DNA of 64,000 nt, taken from Cloeon dipterum. Taxonomy: Eukaryota; Arthropoda; Insecta; Ephemeroptera; Baetidae. Shown in pieces: positions 39,041 through 52,900 of the stretch. The notes beneath the pieces were generated by a model. The model was not told the DNA's origin. It saw only the letters and a list, made by a program, of their open reading frames with translations, and searched no databases. A program made the translations under genes and the position numbers. Each line of letters begins with the position of its first letter. The first letter of the stretch is position 1. The DNA lies in contig NC_088788.1 in the NCBI RefSeq assembly GCF_949628265.1, positions 27,700,335 to 27,764,334 of the forward strand, written 5' to 3'.

Positions 39041-40671
39041 GCAGTATTCATTTCTACGTGGTCTTGATTATGTTTTTGTAATCTAAAGCAGATCTGCATA
39101 CCAGTTTTTTTGTATGGGAAAAATGATTCAAAATTTAATTTTCCTTGTCACTAACAAATCCTTTAACTCGAGTTGAAACAAGAAATAACCAAACCTCAGT
39201 TGCAGTGGCACAGTTAATGGCCTTAGTTAATTTTTATATTGTTGCAATACCAGCTATTGTAACTTATGTATGCAAAATATTTTGTCCTTTGAAATAAAGT
39301 TATTAAAAACAATTAGTTTTTTCCTCAAATATCCTCCTTGTATTGAAAATATCTATGAGAGTTAATAGGTATAATGCTGATATAAATTTGACTTGCTAGC
39401 AGGCAATGGGAATATAATTCAAATAATGATTAAAATTGCACATCGCGAAGGTTAACAATAAAAAATCACATTTTTCATGATTAATCATTTATTGTCTCAT
39501 TGGCATGAAGCAAGCCAACTATTGTTACAAATAACAGTAAATATTTATTTTGCTCACATGAAATTTTAAAGGCTAGACATTTTGCATTTTTATTTTATGC
39601 TTTTACGGGAAACTAATGATTTTTAGCAGTAATAATATATATTGTCTTCCAGTTTCCATAATAATGAAGATAATTCAGCAAAATTCGCGTACAAGTTGTC
39701 CTCTACAGGCTTTCCTTTACCAGACAAACCCATAATAATTAAATTGCTAGCATATTCAGAATTTCTAAAACAAGACAATTAATATTGCTCATGTGCATAC
39801 TGACCATTATTTAGAGATGAATAGGACAAGTATTATAGTATTTTTGTTGCTATACCTTGCGATAAATCATACACAATTGAACATGTTTAATGTAGCCATA
39901 AACAAAAAACAAACATCAAATTTGAGCCCTAACTTTGATTAAATACAGTTTGAATTTTCACTCCACAGATGGTTTTCCAGCAACCAATCTTGTACTGTGT
40001 GTCCAGTACAAGCTAAAATGCGTGCAGTGAAAAATGTAAATACAGTTCCAACTCTTTGGCATTTGGCACATTCAAAAGTTTCTAACTTTCAGTTGCTAAT
40101 GCAATCACTATAGAACACAACAAATTTGACAGTGATATATATTGTCGTAGTCAATATTGTCTTCATTTTGGTTTCCCTAACATTCTAGCTAAGTCTATTA
40201 TGACGAGAGATAATCACCACAGAAATACGCGCAAATGAGTGCATTTCATGGCTATTGTATACATACTTAGCAATATAATTTTCAGTTTCACCTCTGCCAA
40301 TAGGAAGAAAGTCGCATGATTTTTCTTTAATCCTAGTAGCTATCATGAATTTTGTGCTTCAATGCACGTTTTTTCGAATTTGTGGCAATTCCTCAGCTGC
40401 CGCTTTGTAAATATTAGTAGAGAATATAGAGACAATAATCTATTTAATTGGTTTTCTCGACATTTCAGTTGCACTGCAGACTATAATATTGTGTGGGAGT
40501 ATTACAAATTATATTTTCATCAACGGTTAGACGATAATTTTTTAACAAACCAATCACGTCCATTCAAATTTTAAACAAAGTGACATTTATAGCTTCTTCG
40601 CAGCGACCCAATACTTTGATCTTGCTGGCCTGAACTGTTGTTAGTCATTTGAGATCTCTTTTTATAACAAT
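39041..40671. other. 3' UTR and convergent intergenic region
   Basis: The first 260 nt are the 3' UTR of the upstream gene. The remaining ~1.4 kb is AT-rich DNA between convergent genes, with no frame that looks coding. The one Met-initiated frame near 40362-40574 has no supporting features. Confidence 0.6.
39293..39298 (+). terminator. Poly(A) signal of the 36.7 kb gene
   Basis: AATAAA 253 nt beyond the stop codon (TTTGAAATAAAGTTATT). It is the only canonical hexamer in the expected range. Confidence 0.75.
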
Positions 40672-40677
40672 TTTATT
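40672..40677 (-). terminator. Candidate poly(A) signal of the FLVCR-like gene
   Basis: AATAAA on the minus strand (CAAATAAAATTG), about 260 nt beyond the stop codon at 40935. It gives a plausible 3' UTR length. Confidence 0.5.
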
Positions 40678-40934
40678 TGAATGAGGAAAAGAAAAAAATT
40701 AATTTGAATAGAATGCCAATCAATCATGCATGCTGCTTCGTTCTTATTTTCTATGTACATAATAATTTACCAAACGTAAAATGCAAAAAATAAAGACTGT
40801 CCAGCGAGTTTACTCTCAAGCCGGCAGATATTTGACTGTGTGCCATTTCAGACTGGCATTGCTTTGATTTAAAACCATCCACAGGATGTTGTACTTGCTG
40901 AGAGAGGACCGTTTTCCCTAAAAATGAATATGAT

Positions 40935-43900
40935 TTAATTTGCTCCGTTTTGGGGTCCCTTTGATGCATTCTGCCGCCGCAAGTCGGACTTGATGATAGC
41001 CGTGAGAATGACTCCAACCAGCAGTGCGGCGCACGCGAAGATGTTGGCTACCATGTCGCCCCACTCGCCAAAGAGCCACCCATAGATCAGGGTGAAAACG
41101 ACACCGAAAATTTGCGCAAAGGCATTCAGAATTCCAGCAGTGGTACCTTCAGCTTCGGGGTAAGTAAGCTCAGCTCCAAACTCAAATCCAACTGGCAAGT
41201 ATCCGGTCATAAAGAATCTGAAATTAATGCGAATTATAAAATTTCCACATTTTTATATTTCCTTGTTCTAAACTTTTCCTCCTCGTTCAAAATTATAGGG
41301 ATAAACTTGTATTAAAAATTTTTGACACTCAAGATGTCCAATAATTCATAAGAGTGATGATAGAGAATTTTAATGTAGTATTTCATACTAACCCTAATGC
41401 TGAAGCTGTGATGTAGACAATGATGATCTGGCCCACTCCCAGCGTGGCTGAATATAAAATCATTCCAACGAATGAAAAGGTGTAAACAATCAGAGTTGTC
41501 TCCCTGTAAACACAAAAAATCATTTTTATTTGATTTTTTGAGCTATCAAAAAATGCAACAGATTTGATCTGACAATGAACCAAATAATTTAAATTCATTA
41601 TTGAGAGTCTTTTACGAAAGGAGAGTATGCAACCGGGAGAGCGGATATGATCCACGGGTTGCATATCTTTTATTCAAGCAGGCGCTTAAGTATGTCTTTG
41701 AACGTTTACATACAACTACATATATTATGTGAAGTTGTGCTTTGTCAGTTAAACAAAGCTGTCATGGAAATTAAATCTTGAATTCGACTGTTTGGCTTTG
41801 AGTAAATAATTAAATCAATAAAAATCAGATCACAATTAACTTGTCATTCTCATCCTCGCCCAACCAATTAGTTTAAAAGAATGATCAAATTGAAACAAAG
41901 TTTTTGCTCTGCGTTTCACAGCAGCAATATTTATAACCTTCGTAAGCAGTTTCAAAACTTACTTAAATTTATGCGTTTTGTCGAGAACAATGCCGCAGAC
42001 CAAAGATCCAAGCATACCAGCGAGGACAATGCACAGTCCAATCGTTCCAGCATCAGAGTCAGCTCCCTAAAATTAATGAGCATGCGTTAGAGCTATGATT
42101 TAAAATTAGAGGTCAAAAGATCTCGTATTTTAATGGCACTCAGCTAGTTCAGCTAGTGCATTCGTTTCTGAACATCAGCAAAAAGAACGAACCTCTCCAA
42201 GAAGGAGCGTCGCCCCTTGAAAACATATTCGCTGACAGTGCACTTCCGACCCGCGTGTCGATTAATTGAGATACGCACAAGAGCGCATTTCATTCAACAG
42301 AGTGGGAAAAAAGAGATGAAACAGCGCGATGTATTCAAAAGCGTGCGGGGGAGCAAAAACATGGCTCGCGCCTTGCAGAAATCAAATAATTCGTCTGGCT
42401 GCATTGCAAATCAGGCGGACGGAAAATGAAAATGAAAAAAATTCCGTTGTGATGCGCCAACGAACAAAAAAAGGACGTGCGACCAGTGAATCGCGCACAT
42501 TTGTCTCGCAAGAGCAGAGAAATGGCTGGTGAGCAAATGAATTTGCACAAACACACACACGCTTCACTAGTCCGTATTTGCAAAGTGCACTAATGGATTA
42601 CTTTCAACGATTTTAAAAAAAGTTAAAATTTTTAGCGAAAGTGCAATTTTTCACAAATTGTATAATGATTCAAAACTAATTCTCAAATCAAAACTTGCAT
42701 TATAAAAATGTAATAAAATCGACCAGGCCTGCGTATTTCTAAAAAAAAAGAACGTTGCTTTTGCTATTGACACTCACGTACCGGGAAATTGGCGATAACG
42801 ATTTGGTTGAGTAGGGTGGAGAGGGCGTAAAAAACGCCGACGTTAATGCCGTAACTTAGAAGCAGAAGAATGTATCCACCATTCTTGAACAGTCGAACCA
42901 GCGTTCTCACAAACTCGGCAGCACTTTCGTCATCCGCGCTGGTTCCACGGTTGGCCTGAGCTGCACTTGGAGGGGTTGGAGGTTCTGCTTTGAAAACTGC
43001 GGGCAAAATTTTAAAATATTCGAGATAAAAAACAGAATAATTTAAATAATTTGTTTTTTAATAGAATGTACTTACAAATGACAAGAAATACGAAGAGAAT
43101 GGTCGTAAAGATGGCCACGCCGTAAAACATAAAAGATAAGTCGTAACCGATGTCATCAAGGTTATCATGGTTTTTAACTAGAATAGGTGGCAGCAAAAAT
43201 CCAGACGCCACACCAAGCTGAAATCAAAGTTACACAGACTTTTTACTCTTCCAGCAAAAAAAATTGTAAAATAGAGATAACTCATGCAGACAGGCAAATT
43301 GCAACACACGACACGTTGTTATTATTCTGTTCTTGCTCTCGTATTCTCATTCATTTTTAAAAACACCCTTGTTTGCCTCCTCTCTGAACAGATCAAAGCT
43401 TTCAAATCCCGCATATTATCTCTTTTTAATAACACACGCGTTTGTGACGATTTCAACAAAGCGAGTTTGAGTCGGAAAAAGGAAGAGTGAGAAAATAATT
43501 CTTTTGGCTCATTAGTGTTGGTAATTAAGGCATGATGTGTGCAGTTTTTACGTTTATATAAATAACTTATAATTACTGTTGAGCTGGGTTTCAAACAAAA
43601 ACCGAAACAATAAAAAAAAACTCTGATACATATCATTCCAGGGTTTTATTCAAACAGACATGTACGTACTCAAAATTAAAATTCTAGCACGATTTTTAAC
43701 GATTATAATTAATTAGATTTCGATAAGTCCTTAAATTTTTATGATTTTAATTTAGAATTACGCCTTAGGCAATAAAAAATCTCCAGCGATTAGAGTGGAT
43801 TATTAACTCTGATGAAGCGTTAAAACGCCCAAACACACCGAGTACAAAAAATTGCAGAAAAGCAAAGGCGCACAAAGAGATTCTGTTTGGCACTGCTGGT

Positions 43901-46900
43901 GTTGCAATTACGCTCGTTATTTTGCACAAACCAAGGGAAAGAGGGTTGTACGTCCGCGCGAGTAATGAAATTATTATCTTCACGCGCCGCATCATTCTGC
44001 TGGCTGGTCAGAAAACGTATATCTGCACACGCCAGATAAATCTCGAAGCAGCTTAAACACTTCACTGCGACAGGCGTAATTACACTTTTAACCAAATTAA
44101 AAATGGGGATAGCGTGGGCACGAGGTGCACGACGTCGCTCTCACTGTGCGCAGAGATGAGCCTTTGGCAGCCACTTATTTCCATCCCCTCGCGCAGATGA
44201 GCGTTTTTCAAGTTTGCTTTTATGGCCTCCGACGAAAGAGCTCTCCTTATGTTAACACAGAGGAAGAAGCGTAAAGGACGGAAAGCGTTTCCCCTGCTTA
44301 TCATAAAATCCACTTACGAAGCGCCGCCAAAAATCATTTTCTGCTGCATTCCGCTAAAAATCGAGTTAGCAGGAATTTCGATCGGAATTAATTTTGCTCA
44401 AAAGAACTCCATCTTGTGAATTACGTTTCAAGACAAATAAGGCAGATTCCGACAAGACGTCATTCACGGATATGGGAAGGATCATGTTTTTTTGGAACAT
44501 TGAAAATGTGATAATAGTAAATAACTTCAGTTTAGCATCAGAATGAGTCTAAAATATGTTATGTATGTTTTTAACATTTAATTAGGAAACATTAGTAACA
44601 TAAAAAATGCAGTTTGTAAAAATATATATTAGCATTTTTGACTGTTGCATCGTCTCCCTCGTATGTAGCTTGACTCATGACATTTGTTAACTTTTTTATA
44701 CTATGTATATTGAAAATCGCATGTTCAAAGTCTTGATGAGCAGAAGGAAGGAAGCTAATATAAAGGGCGGAGCAACTTTCTCGAAAGTAACGAATGGAAC
44801 CATTTTCCATCCGGAAATTAAGCAGAACACTGTGTTGGCTCAGCCGGCATTTCTTCTTATTTCTAAAGGAGAGCAGTACAATTTGTCTGCGCGGACGCAA
44901 AAAGAAATTAACGACTGTCTGCTTCACGGATATTGAAACAAAAGTTTGGCCACATTTTAATTAAAAAAGAACGTCGAAGTTTTGAGCCAAATCCGAAAGT
45001 GGATATAGAGGCAACACTGCCGAAAATACCCAGCTCTGCTTCCTCGTATTGTATAATAAAAGCTCATAATTTATTCAGCAGGCGAACTTTCTTTTCTTTT
45101 TTGCAATATGCCGAGGTCCCTTTGTGTCGTCAATATCACGTCCGGCATTGCTCTGGCCTGCTGTGCACATTCAACTTTCCTTCCCAGACGTAAGGAGGAA
45201 AAGTTGGTCGACGGCTCAGTCCGTGCGAATAATGCGTCGAGTGTATCATTTTTTATTTCACTCGTCACTTGCCACGCACATGAGAAAAATATCTTTCTCT
45301 CCTTGGCAATGGTCTCTTTTCCGTTTGGACTTGTGGGAAAGAGGCGAGGGATCAATCATTTCTCGTTCTCCACTAAGCCAACACTTTTTATTTATCGCTT
45401 TTAGTGATGAATGCTTCTACAGTGACATTATGTCCAAGTTGTTCCGATCTTTAACGTCAAATTATGATTTAACCGAAAACATATAATATAGATCACCAGT
45501 GCATCAGATAGCAAAATTGATGAGGTTTCTTGAAGTGCGTCAAAGTTTCTAAAAACCATTTTCACAGTAACCAAACCATTCTGATACAAGGTAAATTTAA
45601 AATAAAATTAATATCCCATTTTGCATGCTTAAAAATATCTTAAATATATTTTAGCCTTTCCGCGATTATGAAAATATTTTTATGAAAAGACAGGATAGAC
45701 ACACTTTTCAAACGAAACAAAAGAATACCCTACTGTTCAAGAATAAATGTAAATGAAATTTGTCCTTCGACTCTCAGTCAGTGGCCGAGCTTTATGCATG
45801 ACAGGCCAGTAAGCAACATCCTATTACAAAAGGACCTCTATTATTTGCTGGCTCGCAATCCGTTTAAACTTATTGACAGCAGCTGACTGCCTCTGTGTGC
45901 AGCTTGCGAGTGAAGTGAGTTCAAGCATTCCGCATTCGAATCCATTGTCACACAGCGTTTAATTTAATGCACTTCCATTTCGAATATTGAACTGCGCTTA
46001 TGTATAAGCAACTCGTTTGATCAGCGTGCACTCCCATTCCATTCCAATCCAATATAAGCGGCATTGTGCTCCTTGTGCACCCAACTCAATAAAAAATAGA
46101 AATGCCATTTGGGAATTAATTACCAGTCAGACTATTCTCAGAATCATTTTATTTAAATTTTAAACTTATATAGTTGAGCTTACAATTTTTTCTGTCTAAA
46201 ATACCTACAAAATTTAGTGAAAATAACTAATCAGGCCAAACACTCAAGGAGAAACCCCCACATTATTTCGAGTGCTGGACAAAATGAAAAAAGAGCAATC
46301 ATTTGTGATATCAAGGCGTAATCTACGTTCAAGATAGTGAGTACTTGGGCTGGATTAGGGTATGATTACATGAAACAGGAGTATTCGTAAGGCAAGTAGC
46401 GTAGTTATCGTCAATAATTAGTTAATAGCTGACGCATCCCAATCTCAACTAACTGTAAATTTTATGCCACAAAAGCAACTCAATTTTTCTCTTATTTCTT
46501 TAGCAGATCTCCATTATCTCACTCATTTCAATAAATAGGCTTTACGGAGATTTTTCTGCCACGTCAAAAAAGTATTTTCCAGCCGCAATCCAAATAAAAA
46601 AATCATTTTTATATTTTAATTGAATCTCGTTTATCGTCAAATGATGTGGCATAATCCACGAAAAACGAGAGAATATATAACCCAAAGAGAAGTATATATA
46701 CCCAATGAAAATGGTTCGCAGGCACTTGAAAAATGCATATCATCCGCTGGCATTGCAGACAAAATGCTAATGCAAGCAATGAAAGCGAATGTTGCAGCCA
46801 CGAAAGGGTCGATTAACTTTTCCGCTCGGCGTTAGCGCCGCAAAGGGAATTTCATCGCCAGAAAGCCACTGGGCTTAGTGCAGTTTCGTATTCAATCGCC

Positions 46901-49900
46901 TGTGCTATGGCGTGATAAAAATAATTATATTGCTACATTAATCCGCAGTGATATGTTAAGATTTCGCACTAGTGGCGGAGGCGGCAACGGCGATTGCTAG
47001 CCGTGTGTATGGTTTACGCTTGGCTTGGCAGTTAGTCGATTAGGCCGCCTTCGCAGTCACTTTTCTTGCCTAACCAAGCGACACTAATTACGTGTGCAAG
47101 CAGATATACACCGCGAAGTGCAACCGCAGGCAAATTTGCTAAAGGTTGTCTCGTTTGCGATCGAAATGAATCAGTCGATTGAAACGCCCCTGTTCCACTT
47201 CATCTACACATATAATATCCTTTAGGGAAGCCGCGCTTGACGATCAAAGTCTTCAGTCCGCCATTCGTGCGTAATTGAGCTGAGAAATCCATCCGCCTTT
47301 GAAACCGCATCATCTGACTATTCACTGCATTATTTGCAATCGATAATAACTGGTTTCAAGAATTATAAAATAAATTTGCCACTGAACAAAATAGACGAGA
47401 TGCATAATTAACCCCTAGATTCTCAGGAGTTTTAAAGCAGTTTTATTAGAAGTCTCAGCCAGCCACGCTGTTTACCACGCCGGCCGGCTAATTTTTGGTC
47501 CCGTGGTCAGTTGCCGCCAACTGCGACTTCGGCAAAAAGTAAGCTGCGTCAGCCATGCCAGCCGCCGGTCGTAAAGTCAAAAATAATAAAAAAAAATGGC
47601 CACCGGCACTTCAAGCCACTAAGCATTTTCAAATTTCACTTTTAAAATTTTCACACCAGCCGCCGGTAAAAATTCTCAGCCACCACCTGATTAAAATTTG
47701 GCTAAACCGGTCCAGCCAGCCGCAACCTCAAATTTTTGCGGCTGAGACCTCCATAAAAATTAATTTCTTTGTAAACAAAAAATTTGTGAACTTCTAGTTT
47801 TTTTTATTTTTTCTTCCTTTTTATTCTATATTTCATTTCAAAATCATTAGTTACAAATCATTTGCAGTCTCTTTAGTACTTCACAAAGAAAATAGAAAGC
47901 CGGTCCATTTAACTGATATCTTTATACAGGTTTCCAAGTGGACATTATTTTTTGCTCGCCTGGACAACCTTTTCCTGTTTAAAAACCTAAATTACAATAA
48001 AAACAGAAACAAGTTAAATATAAAAAGTAAAAACAAAACTATATAAAAGAAACTGCTTTTCTGAACTTTTCTTGAGCGGTTCAGTGCTCAGTTGCTAGCT
48101 GTTCCAATGGCGATAACAGTGAACTTGGAAGAGGTTTTGCGGTATTTTAACAAATATGAAAGTTAGCTGTCAATTTCATTGTGAACTGTGCTTTCGTACT
48201 GCGAAACAGCTGCGAAACAAATGAGCTTCACATTTAAGGGCTAACATGGTAGAAATTTCTAGAAAACCGAGTTTAATAGATGTAAAGCCAGTGTAAAAAA
48301 GCTAGTTTTTTCCTATCCAGGTGATGACATTTGGTATCTTGGTATTATAAATGGATGTATAAAAATTTTGGTGTCTCGCTAAAAAAGAGGTTTTTGTATT
48401 GCCTTCTATGAAGTTGGAATTGAGTTGGTTTATTAGCTATTTATATGTATTTTGCCGTATTTAAGGCACTTTTAAGCAGAGATCTCTTTAATTTAAGTTT
48501 TAATTCAAACCGAGTTTTAAACCTGAACGTGACAGCCAGGAGCTGAAAAATTCTGGCAGCGTCGTGTCTCCACAATTATGTAATTAACCCCGTCTCTCCG
48601 CACACCCCTCGCTCTTCATAGGCTCTCGTTAATTGAGAAAGACAAGCGGCGTCCGCGCGCGTTGCAAATTAAGGACAACGAGAGAGCGCAGGTGCTGCTG
48701 AGGGCGGAGAGGCGATGAACGAGGCAGATTAATTGTCTCGAGGACTATCACGGGCAATTGCCGTAAATCACCGGATGAATGAGACCGGCCGGGCTGAATG
48801 AGTGCCGTTGCTGGGTGGTAAGTGAATGAACGGGGCGTGCTTATGAAACAGACGAACGTGTTCTTATCGCCGAGTTTACTGTCGTCGCTCGGCAACTTTT
48901 AATGGCTCTCTGTGCTCCTCACTCTATAGCATTAAAACTTGTTTTCTCGTTAAAGCGAGCATAGCAGCATCCCACTAGAGGACTTTGTTGTGTAAATAAT
49001 TTCGCAGCTCGGCGGAAGCAAAAACGCAGCTATTATTTTTCAGACGGAAGTTGCATTAGTCGGCAGGCTCTCATTAGCATGCGAGGCAAACCACGACATT
49101 GTTTAAGCTATTTAAAAACCCCAATCTGGAGTTTATCATTTTTCGTAGGAGAACCTCATCTAAACAAGAGGGACACTATTAATTTTTACGAGAGGCTTGA
49201 AACTGCTGAAGAAGGGCACAAGTAAGCTTTTCATGAAATGATCAAAACGCATGCACAATTAACATACATCTTAAGTTTGAAAATTTGTTAAAGAAAACAA
49301 AGAATTCTTGGATTAGTTAAGTGAGACAGTAAGTAATTTTTAGAAAATTGAGTTTCAAAAGAATATAGATCAAGTGTAATTTGTTTTTGATAATATTGAA
49401 TTTATGTGAAATGTGTACTTAATCACTCTTCTGGCCAATTCCTTAGCTTCCTCAAAAGTGAATTTAAGAATCAAATAGAAATAATTTTGATTCGACAAGG
49501 AATTCTTATTTCATGTATAATTGCCAGTGAAACGTATTCCATGAAGTTCCATAAAAAGGTGGATAGAAATAGCAGATTTTTTCAAATTTCATGGAAGGTC
49601 GTTTTTTATAATTTTTTAATATTTGTGTTGGTCTATATGATTTTGTGAACTTTAAACAAATTAATTATTTTTAAAATTAGCTCTAAACGTTACTCAAGTA
49701 TTCCAAGGAGTGCGTGTAGTTCCATCCCCCTGTAAACACGTCACTGTGGTTGTTAACAGTGTTTTGCGACGTGGGAAAGATAATTAGCAATTTCCTATTG
49801 TGTCGTAATAGCTCAAAATTTGTTTCGGTGGCTCCCAACAATTTCCTCTCCACTAACCAATTACCAAAACGAGTAATCCAATTACGCCACCCGATTTCAG

Positions 49901-52900
49901 CATCCCCCCTCTTTTGTCCAACAGCATGAGCAGCGCCGAGTATTGTGCTGGTTGTTTAACCGCAGCCGAAATTTGACGTCCACTCTTGGCGAATCAATCA
50001 AGCGGGAAAAACAACAGACGCGACGATGCGAAAGCCTGGTGTTTTCGAAATTGGCTTTCTGCGGCATTTACGCTGCTCTGCGTGAGCGCACAAGGCAAAT
50101 ACTTATACGCTAGACTCTTGGTTATTCTATTGAGCAGAACAGCGCGTGTTTTGGACACACCACTGGCCGTGGGGACATTGTGTTGTGTTGCGCTGACAGG
50201 CATATATGTATATTGTATACGCAAATGTTGTGTATGCGGAACCGACGTTGTGAAAGGGAAATGATTCCTGTTAGTTCAGTCATCTGTAGTGCCTTCAGAG
50301 TCGAAGAACTATTTGACATTTCATGGAACAGAAATATTTTTCTTCTTCATAAATCCAACAAGCGAACTATAACGTTATTGAGAGAGAGATTTCCTTTTCT
50401 CTGTATATATAATTAGAGGAAAATGGTTTATTTTATTTTTTATTTTTGATCCTCTGCTCAACACATCCCGTGGGATATGAGCTCACCAGGGACCCAATAA
50501 TACCGCTTAAGTGGTTAACATGGGTCCCGAGTGGCCAGAGAGGAGCTTGGGTCCAATGTGGTCATTTTTTCACTTCCTCGCACCGAATCATAGACTTCAA
50601 ATTTATTCGACAATGAATTCAAAAGAATTTGGAATTCTTTTTTACTGTTTTTGCTGCCCTATGTTAATTTTATGCCAAAAAATCAAATTCCACAGCAATG
50701 CACAATAATTTGAGGTGTCCACTCTTAAACTTTAGGAATGCCAAATGCAGTTATTTAATCAGCTCAAGCAGCAATTTTTTTTATCGGGATCCATGGATTT
50801 GGAAAATCGCTTTGTGGCAAGTTTTCCCCCTGAGAGCCAAGAGCGCAGATAAACCAGCAATAAAAGGAATCAACGTTTCCTCTCAGAACTAAAGAATGAT
50901 TGGTTATAAAAATTCTGTCAAATAATAAGCCTTCATCTTGCAATAAAAATTATCTCAAATTGTATTTAGGGTTATTGCACTCGCAAGAATTCACTGCTAC
51001 AAAAAACTCCGCGTCATATATATCTTTTGTGATATTCACTCAATCTAACAGTTTTTTCCATTAGATAATTCAATGGATTATTTAATGATTTACTTTCTCT
51101 GTCCGCTTTGGAGCTTATTGAAATCATATTTATAGACTTCCTTAACTAAACAACCTGGACAGCTATTTATTAGTTTCGATTTTTGCAAGAGAGGAGAACT
51201 ATAAAAGGAGCATCACCAAGGTTGAATGTTGCTCCTATCAAACGCAATTACTCAATTCCTCTATCGTGCCAGCCATTAATTTTCTTCCAAGGGCGTGATA
51301 AGGGCAAATAAACAGTGGAGAGGACCGGCTGAAGAAATTAAGGATGCGGCGACAAAACAAAGACACAAAATGCGCTCCTTCGTCGTTTGACGCGAAAGAG
51401 ACGCCAGAGAACTTTTTATCAAGTCAAACAGATTATCTCCTCAAGTTCGTAAAAAAAGAAACAGCGCGGCTTTGGAGCCCATTAACGGAGGAGACGGAAT
51501 TATTAGGGGCGGCTTGAGAGGAATAGAAAAAGCACTAGCTCTTAATGGCATATTTATGGCCGAAGTGACACGCATGCAAAGTTGCAAATAACCAAAGCAT
51601 ATATCCATTGTCCCTGCGCGTTGCGCACAGGAAATTTAATAACATTTGGACGAATAAATCGGCTGGTTAGGAAACAGATACTGCTGTTTACGTGAAATAT
51701 ATGCACGACCTTCAACGAATATGGGCAAAATGTGAACGTGTTACTCAATGATCAAAATCAAAATTATCATGTCAGCTATGCTATAGAATCCCTCTAACCA
51801 ATCTACGAGAAATATGTCAAATGGCTTTTTGTTTCCACAAAAAAACAATTCAAAACTTGATTAATAGAGAGCCTGAATAATTTTTCTTAAGTTTAAAAAA
51901 TTTCAATTTAAAAGTTAGCTCTATTTTGCACATAATTTTCTGACAGCACATCTTTATGTCTTTTGATGATACTGGATTCATCAAGAATTTGTAAATCTTC
52001 AACGGTCTCTCCGCGGAAATTCTGCGAACCATGTGTTGCAGTAAGCCTTGGTAGGGTAAGAAAACGTCTGGGAAAACTGGCGTTGCTCACGTATAAGATA
52101 AAAAAAACGTCGAGGATTTCTCAAGGTTGAAATGCATTATTCGCGAGACGGCGGCAGGGTCATTTTTAAACTTCTCACGCGAGATAATGGAGGCGTGCTG
52201 TTCGGTGCCTTTTCGCCGGCCGAGACTTTTTAATAAACCTTCTCCTAGCTTGGCTGACAGCTCATTACTCTCAGCAACTAACTCTCCTGCATCTTCTGCA
52301 GCCAATATACAAAGGCCAGATATTAATTCGGATTTAATTTTGCACTGCACTGCTATTAGTATTATTTTAAAATTGTATCCGAGTGGTGGGCGAAGCAGCT
52401 GCTGTTGCAAATCACCGCTTCGCTGCTGCAGCCAGCCAACAAGCAGATGAGAGATGCCCTAGACGGCCGGCGGTTTATTCCACTGATGTTTGGACTCTGA
52501 TGGCCGCTCGTTTTTCATGAGCCTTTTATGTTCGCCAATAAAAGGCAGATTAAACTTTTTACTGCTGCACTTTGACGCATTGATTGGAAATTATAAGATC
52601 TAATCGATCTAATTTAAATTCAAACCACGCTCGCATCATAAAGATCGATGAGTTTCCAATTTCATTTTGAAAATTGTTGCAAATAAACGCAACTTTTTTG
52701 CAACACATTGATTTTTTTATTTGTTTAATGGGTTTATATTTTATAGTGCACTATTTTATACTGTAGTAAATCTTTACAAAAAATATACGTAAAATCCTTT
52801 TTAAATATTTACTAGAAATGCTACCTAAAAATGAGGAAAAGGCTGAAAAGATTCAAGGTTGCCGTTTAAATTTTTTAAAACACGTCGGCTCAAAAGTTTG

